Assembly (NCBI GenBank): GCA_036872755.1
Contig: JAVHNS010000004.1
Location: forward strand, 3,100,001 to 3,164,000
Source of the DNA: Orbilia blumenaviensis
Taxonomy: Eukaryota; Ascomycota; Orbiliomycetes; Orbiliales; Orbiliaceae
DNA: 64,000 nucleotides
Direction: 5' to 3'
Part shown: piece by piece, positions 57,901-64,000 of the stretch
How positions within the stretch are numbered: the stretch's first letter is position 1
Layout: every line of letters begins with the position of its first letter
Made by a program: the position numbers and the translations under genes
The notes under the pieces: model-generated
Databases searched by the model: none
What the model was told of the DNA's origin: nothing
The model's input: only the letters and a program-made list of their open reading frames with translations

Positions 57901-59357
57901 GTCGTGAGTCTCCGAGATATAACGCCAATCCCTTAGACTTTTCCGTAGATCCTTAACTTTTGAGAGAACGGCTTGGGCTGCCGAAACCTAGTCGGATTGT
58001 CACTGAGGAACAAGCAAGTTCTAAAGGGATTACCGGGGCACTTGGAACTACTGATGTTCAACTCGGACAGCCAAAGAACCATCTCGTATGTTATCCCTGA
58101 ATTGAAAATACACTATGCTTTTTATTCGGCTGTACTAAACCGAACCAACCGGTGTCGAAACGACTGTCATCATTGGGGTATTTTACTGTCGTGCTTTCGG
58201 CCAAACCCCATGGCCAGTAACGAGTTTTCCCGCTGTCGACGAAAAGTGCATGCATTACATTACTTTGGAGTTCATGCTGTTTCTCCACTATTATAGCTCG
58301 CTTTCTCCGGATCTCCCATCGATATCTATGGTACCGCAGCATGCCCGCGATGTTAATGCCTGAAAGCAACCGATTATTATGATTCCCGGTTCAAGTGCCA
58401 AGCGAGCGAGCTACTGGCGCGGCTACACTAGACATACATAGACTTGTGGACTGGGGTTTTATCAGACTTTCTGAAAATGTACTTTTATGGAAAGTGGAGA
58501 TGGTAGGTGTAAGGTTATGGCTAAGTCCGTGACGCAGAGTGATAGAGAGTGCCGGTTGCTAGTGCTCAAAGCTCGGTTACGAGCGTGTACTTGCCCTTCT
58601 GAGATGCGTGCCGACAACTATATAAAAAAAAATCGTAGCAAAACAAATGCTGCTCTCTTGTGCTTTCCCCTCTTTTGCATCAGAATGCCATGAATAAGGT
58701 TATTTTAGGCATTCTGTGACAGGACCAGTTTCCCGTTATTTTTGGACAGTCAGACAGATACACTTGGTCTTCAACACAATGGTATTCAACGAGATATTGG
58801 TATTTTGACATCGGATGAAAAGGGATCTGATGAACAGAATAGTTCTAAAGATGCGAATAGTTAGAACTAAGTTATATCCAATTTGAGCAATATCTCTTCG
58901 AATGACGCGCGACCATGCGGAACCGGCCATTCCCAAAATTTCCTGTAGAGTCTAGATCCGATAGGTGGCTGCGGATTCCACGCTAGTCTCTGCGGACAAT
59001 GCAGCCTGCGGCTGAGAGTCCAATCGTTTTTGAGGACACTCTTGGTGATGGATCGAACTGCAATAGTTTGGGAACATTTGTTCTGAAGCGGCACCTTTAA
59101 AAGCCCAGTTAGCCCCATCACAAAGTGGGAATATCTCATGATGGATTTCTGAGGACCTGGATCTGTTACAACTTTTTTATGGTTTCTGGTATAATAAAAG
59201 GTTTAAAAAGGTGGTCGAAAGGCTCAAACGTGCAAACAGCTTGAGCAAACAAGAGGTGGTGTTACACAGGTTCAAATTTACTACAAAAACAACACCTTTT
59301 TTCTAACGACTGATCCCTGCCGGTCCTAATACTCTATTCGAATTATTACTGGACGAG

Positions 59358-60204
59358 ATGCTGCTACCTACCTTAAACACCCTCGTTACAACCGGCTCTT
59401 CTTTTGTCCTGGCACTTGCTCTCCTCGCTCCACACGCAAATGCACAAGCCCCGACAGCAGTAGTCAACGTTGTGTTTGATCAGGCCTACAGAGACAGCAG
59501 CCAGTGTGTGCAATCAGCCCTATGGTATAATGGTGGATTCGGTCGTGGAGGAGACGACCCGAATTTTAAAGACCTAGGCGTAGAGCTTGGGTGCGGTCGA
59601 GATGCCAAAAACGATTGCTACTGTGAACCAAAATCATCCGCTTCTGCCACAAAATTTATCTCGAGTTTCGTTAAAAACTGTCAAGCAACAGCAACCGCCG
59701 ACGTTGCGAGTGCGTTAAGCATTTATCAACGATATTGTGTCCAAGTAAATGCCGTACGCGCAGAGCAGACGACATCGGGTACAAAACTTCTTTCCAGGAA
59801 TAATGGTTCGTCAAAGCAATTTCATATACCCGCAAATATGAAATAGCCGAGTGGATTTATTGCTCAACCATCTCTATTCCACGAGGCTGCTTTTACATAA
59901 CACCGAATTTTGAACAGTCTATACTAACGATATTTTTCAATCCAAAATTATAGGCGCCAACCCGACAGCTCCCGACATGTCGCACACGACCTACACAGGA
60001 AAACCAGCAGGCTCTGATCCAGAAGACAGAATATACTCGGAATCGGGACTCTCTTCAGCTGCCAGAATTGCTCTAGGTCTAGGGCTCGGGCTCGGGTTGA
60101 CAGTTCTCTTATTTCTAGCAGGAATCTTCTTCTGCTTGTGGAGACGAGGAAGGAGGGACTCGACAGCCACGATAGGGGTGGTGGAGCACACCCCAAAACA
60201 ATGA
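59358..60204 (+). CDS. CFEM-like single-span membrane protein
   Basis: Exons 59358-59778 and 59954-60204, 223 aa. The 175-nt intron has donor GTACAA, a perfect TACTAAC branch at 59922-59928 and acceptor ATAG; it removes an in-frame stop and restores the frame. Residues 1-29 form a signal peptide (cleavage near ANA-QA). The extracellular part carries six Cys (50, 79, 87, 89, 108, 127) in the order C...LGCGRDAKNDCYCEP...KNC...RYC, reminiscent of CFEM domains (LGC..DxxCLC..., final C's) but short of the usual eight. After a Pro/Ser/Thr-rich stretch there is one membrane helix at about 179-203 (IALGLGLGLGLTVLLFLAG) followed by WRRGRR and a short cytosolic tail. Fungal proteins of this layout are cell-surface proteins; haem or iron binding cannot be claimed. 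Confidence 0.78.
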
Positions 60205-63200
60205 TTGCAGCTCCTTACCAAAAAGAAATTTAATGATTGCGTTGATTTACTTTTCTCTCTCGTTACCATCACTACGATCTATGGGGTATCTAATATCTAC
60301 GATTACCATGTATTGCATATAACTACAGCATTATATTTCCTTATGTACAAGATTGAGTTTCATTTCGTTTTCGGAGTCCAGTCATTATACCAGAGGGGAT
60401 TGCTTTCGTGCATGGTAGCATCTTTCATTTTCTTTCTCTAATCTTACAAGCCGGGCGCACTTCGCAATCGCAAATCAATAGAGATGATGGAGAATATTTC
60501 CCTGCATATTTGAAACCCGGGATATTCCGGTTTCTAAATTTCGCAAATCTCAATATCCTTTTGTCCAAAAATGTGCTCACATTCCCAAATATCACAAATA
60601 TTTAGCAAAATTAAAGTTTCATAGTGCTATGCAGTCTACTATTGATATTACGCCTTAGTCGGTCTGGTTTTGTATAGTGCTAATTCTAGAACGCTCGAAC
60701 TCAAGTATATATTTGGACAGAAAATAGACGAACGCACACCACTTTGACCTTTTATTAACAAACTCAGCTGCCTTGAACTGTGGCGTTTGCGCCATCGATA
60801 CCCTACAGATCTGGCTGTAAAGTTTCGCAGTTGGTATGCATAAGGGTATATAGTGGGCGTGGCTCTAACGTTATGTAGGCTTTGGATACCCTGGATATAG
60901 AAATCGATCCTTGTCACAATGATATATATTTAGAGATTTACTGGTTCGGTATATATTCTTATGACCCATCACAGCATCAATACAGCTGCGCCGACAATAT
61001 TGTGAATCCTGAATCAACAACGCAAGAATAAAAGATCTACTCGTGATACGATCCTTTGTAATTCATGCACTTTAAGTTCGAGTTGGGATGTTAGGTTTAG
61101 GCTGTAGCGGATTCATCGAGTGGCGGGGAGGTATATAAGTACAGTAACTAATTAGCATCGAATTTCCCCTTAGAGACTAGTTTGATGAAGGGTTAGTCAC
61201 TTAAAAGTTCCGCTTGCTGGCTGTCATATATGCAACCTGTGGGCTAGTGTTAGCTTAAAATTAAGTTAGGGCCATACATATGCCGCAAGCTTAAAAGGAC
61301 ATCCGTGTGATCATGTACACGACTTCGGTATCTTGGGCTGAGATGAAATGCAATGGTTGATTGGATAATACTCGGATCGCAGAATGTATCTAACGGATAC
61401 CATAAAGCATTTGCGAGCTCGCGAAATAATACGGTCTCTCAAACGCCATAAAACTGGTGGAATTTTAAATGTCGCTGGGAGGCGTTGGAGGCGTACAGCA
61501 ATGTCCGATGAGTTATAGTACTTTCTCATTTAACAATTGCATTTAAGCGATATCGCTATTCGAAGAAAACTGGACGGGGCATTGTCAACATCTAGGTTCT
61601 AGCCGCGTTACACCTTGTGACATTTTCTGACATTATGCATTGGCATCACAACGGCGCATTGGCATTTGAAGCTAAGCATTTCGCCACCCTTCTACCGAGA
61701 CCCTCACAATTGCTTGTCATCGTTAAATACTCCGTTAGTGGAAACTCGAGACGTTGTATCTGTGTCTGACACTTTGCTTTGGCTCCTGGGGTTGGATAGT
61801 AGCCTTAAGGGCACCGTCCTCTGTGTATGAGCGTTAGCACCATGGTACCAAACGATGCCACCCTAGGTTTGCAGGCTCGCTGTTTCATCAGTTCAGTTCC
61901 CAGTGAACGGAGCCACATATCTGCTTTTGTCAAGTAAGTCCGAGAAACTCTGATCTGAGACGGATTTGATGTAGATTGCCGTTGATCTAAGTTTAAAAAA
62001 AAAAAGCGTTATGCGCGAATTCTGATTTAGGTGGGTCAATGGCAAAGCGTGGCCATTCTCAGCCCTGTGAATTCATATCTTTGCATATATTAGCTGAACT
62101 AATCTTCAGCCCCGGTACATCTTGTGGTAAAGTTTATATTAATAGCCGCGATGGTATCTTTATTTATGACTGTTCGTACGGCCAGATTTGTCTCTGTCTC
62201 CGGGTACTTGTATACGGTTTTAGTTCGGGTGTCCCGCTAGTACCATAGTCAACTTCGATAATAAATGCCGTTGATCAATTGATATTTGCTGCAGAGACGT
62301 GTAACTACGAAAACTAGACATCCTCAGAATATTATTGGCATGATCTCGGTCCCAGACGCTGTTGACCACAATTTTATTATTGGCAGTATATACACGAGGC
62401 AATAGTCAAATAATCTCAATTGCTCAGAAATCTTAAGCCTGATGGCTGCACTGCTTCTGGACATGGTAGTTTAGATAGGGCACCCATATCAAGCTAATAA
62501 CCGTTTCTATGTTTTAACTATATAATTAAATATTTCATTCAATTATTAGAACACCTGGAGCACTGACTAGTTAGATCCCCTCCATGTTAACATGTTACGT
62601 ACATCTTTCAGACTTTACCTATTATCGATTTGGCTACCCTCTGGCCGAGTTCTAGTCCACTGATGATCGACCAATTTGCAGTATTTGTTGGATTTTTGAT
62701 AGAGCAACACGCTCTCGACCAACCGAAACCTGGCTATTTTGAACTAGGCGGCCACAGATTGGTGGATTTGAACGGAAATTAAATACTCCACCAAGCAGCA
62801 ACTTCCTATCAAGTATGGTTTAACCTAGTATGTAAATTATCATCCTGTCAATCCTTTTGATTTCGTTGGCTCACGCGTATGGTTTACCATGTCCGTTGAG
62901 ATGGTTGGTCTGGAGGGAGGTCAAATGGTGGGCCTGGGGCGAGTTGTCGCGGTCCTGGTACCCAGAGGTTCGAAGCTCATGTTCAGCTGTAGATCTAAAT
63001 AGCGTGCTTTTTTTGCAATTGTTTCTCGGTAGTCTTAGAGTTTGCGTCCCGCTAGTCAGGAGGGGAACGTATGTTATATTTTTTACCTGCTGGGTTAAGG
63101 CGTGACGAGACTGGTATACCCTCATGCCCCTAGTATGCTATGGGGCCGGATTCAGTCAGATTTGTTAATAGAAAATTATATATACACATATGTATCGATC

Positions 63201-63698
63201 GTCAACTCGTATATTAGATTACTCGACCATTGCGCATATATATCGGGCTTGATATTAGTACGAATCCAAATCTATCAACGGCATGCTTAGATCCTGGAGG
63301 GCAAGCGACACAGAGCCACCTGCTGGAACTGAAATGTTACGCTCAGAGGCCTGAGAGTTCAGAAATGTAAATTTAAAAGTTGCTTTGAATCGTCAGCTAT
63401 AAAGCTGGAAACTTAGTTTACGTTCAGTGGTAGTAATGGCCGTCAGTCAACTATAAGTAATGCCCATGTTTATATTATCGATTATTCCCCCTTTTATATA
63501 TATGCTGTAGCTTCAGAAAAATGATAGATCGTCGTGTGACACCAACAGCTATGCATATGCAAATAAAGACGCCGCTAATTTTTTTCCATCTAAAACAGAC
63601 CCAATCGCCAGTACTTGTCTTCCAAACCCAAATATTAAATGCTTTCTATTTCAGGCGAAACGCAACCTTTTTGCCGTACCTGATGGCCATAGTGCTCT
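60205..63698. other. Gene-poor 3.5-kb spacer
   Basis: Stop-rich in all frames with no family similarity seen. It includes the 3' flanks of the CFEM-like gene and of the tungstate-binding-like gene. Confidence 0.5.
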
Positions 63699-64000
63699 TC
63701 ACGGGGCGCCAGTATACAACTGCTTGCCGTTCTTCTTGAAGGCAATGATAGCCTTTTGTCCTAACTTCTTATCAACAACCCACTTTCTGAAATTATTGAC
63801 AGTTCCCACGTTGGTAGCCTTCTTTCCAATGAGCAAGAAGGCTGGGTTCAACAGCGGATCCGTAGCGTTGTCTGTCGCGGCTTTGTAAATGACGGTTTTC
63901 TTAGCGAGAGCAGGGTTGATGGAGAGGTATGTGCCTCGATCGGTAATGGTGTATTCCTTGAGGAGGATGGCAGCGTTGAGAGCCTCGATCGGGAAGGTGA
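63699..64000 (-). CDS. Tungstate/molybdate-binding-like periplasmic-fold protein (3' end)
   Basis: Minus-strand gene running off the right edge; only the last 99 codons are visible, ending at the TGA at 63701-63699. The read-through begins TFPIEALNAAILLKEYTITD, then RGTYLSINPAL, TDPLLNPAFLLIGKKA, FRKWVVDKKLGQKAIIAF and a stop after LYTGAP. LxEYTxTDRGTYLS, DPLLNPxxLL and FxxWVxxxxGQxxI are features of the C-terminal lobe of TupA/WtpA-like substrate-binding proteins, which also occur as secreted proteins in many ascomycetes. In bacteria they feed an ABC importer; the fungal role is not established. Signal peptide and N-terminal lobe lie outside the window. Confidence 0.8.
   Translation of the reverse strand, partial: TFPIEALNAAILLKEYTITDRGTYLSINPALAKKTVIYKAATDNATDPLLNPAFLLIGKKATNVGTVNNFRKWVVDKKLGQKAIIAFKKNGKQLYTGAP

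Larger units (their letters stand above)
52279..59357. other. Gene-poor 7-kb spacer
   Basis: Begins with the T-rich 3' flank of the channel gene. From 52.7 to 59.2 kb no coding region is supported: ATG-started frames at 54845-55138 (97 aa) and 57397-57597 (66 aa) are unrecognised. It contains three perfect inverted repeats (listed). The right end, with TATAATAAAAGG near 59190 and an A/C-rich leader, is the promoter of the CFEM-like gene. Confidence 0.5.

Overview
The window is nuclear DNA from a filamentous ascomycete (Pezizomycotina). The evidence is short spliceosomal introns with GTACGT/GTAAGT-type donors and CTAAC/TACTAAC branch sites, long pyrimidine-rich leaders, and fungal forms of the genes: Apn1 with a Lys-rich tail, the RMT2 arginine methyltransferase, a PHD plus JmjC demethylase of the KDM2/7 type, a CSC1-type channel, and a tungstate-binding-like periplasmic-fold protein. 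Wide, gene-poor, AT-richer spacers suggest an early-diverging class such as Pezizomycetes, but the sequence alone does not settle this.

Layout. 0-7 kb: 3' part of the AP endonuclease gene APN1 (+), a small proline-rich secreted protein (+) and a six-span membrane protein of unknown function (-). 7-11 kb: gene-poor DNA with a decayed PIF/Harbinger-type transposase (-). 11.3-14.4 kb: a Golgi Ca/Mn P-type ATPase of the PMR1 type (+). 14.4-22.9 kb: a spacer whose right end is a long CT-rich spliced leader. 22.9-32.7 kb: a dense housekeeping cluster with SUA5 (+, tRNA t6A synthesis), RET3 (-, coatomer zeta), a mitochondrial helical-repeat protein (+), RUB1/NEDD8 (+) and RMT2 (-). 32.7-40.3 kb: a spacer with one small unknown Cys-containing gene. 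40.4-45.4 kb: the histone demethylase gene (+, six exons). 48.5-52.3 kb: a CSC1/OSCA-family channel (+). 52.3-63.7 kb: gene-poor DNA with one small CFEM-like membrane protein. 63.7-64 kb: the 3' end of a tungstate-binding-like protein (-), running off the window.

The genes do not form one pathway. They are mostly housekeeping functions: DNA repair, Golgi ion homeostasis, COPI transport, tRNA modification, neddylation, protein and histone methylation, and mechanosensing. RET3 and the mitochondrial protein share a divergent promoter of about 500 bp. RUB1/RMT2 and SUA5/RET3 are convergent pairs.

No clear new multi-gene system was found. The most distinctive observations are: (1) the demethylase has two half Zn2Cys6 motifs interrupted by introns at identical positions, so skipping one symmetric exon would fuse them; (2) SUA5 has an in-frame, acid-free, Arg-rich extension without an ATG upstream of its first ATG, which looks like a mitochondrial presequence; (3) consensus introns lie in several non-coding leaders; (4) a frameshifted Harbinger transposase is present. 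All intron boundaries given are my own reading of splice signals plus protein-family continuity; no transcript data were available.
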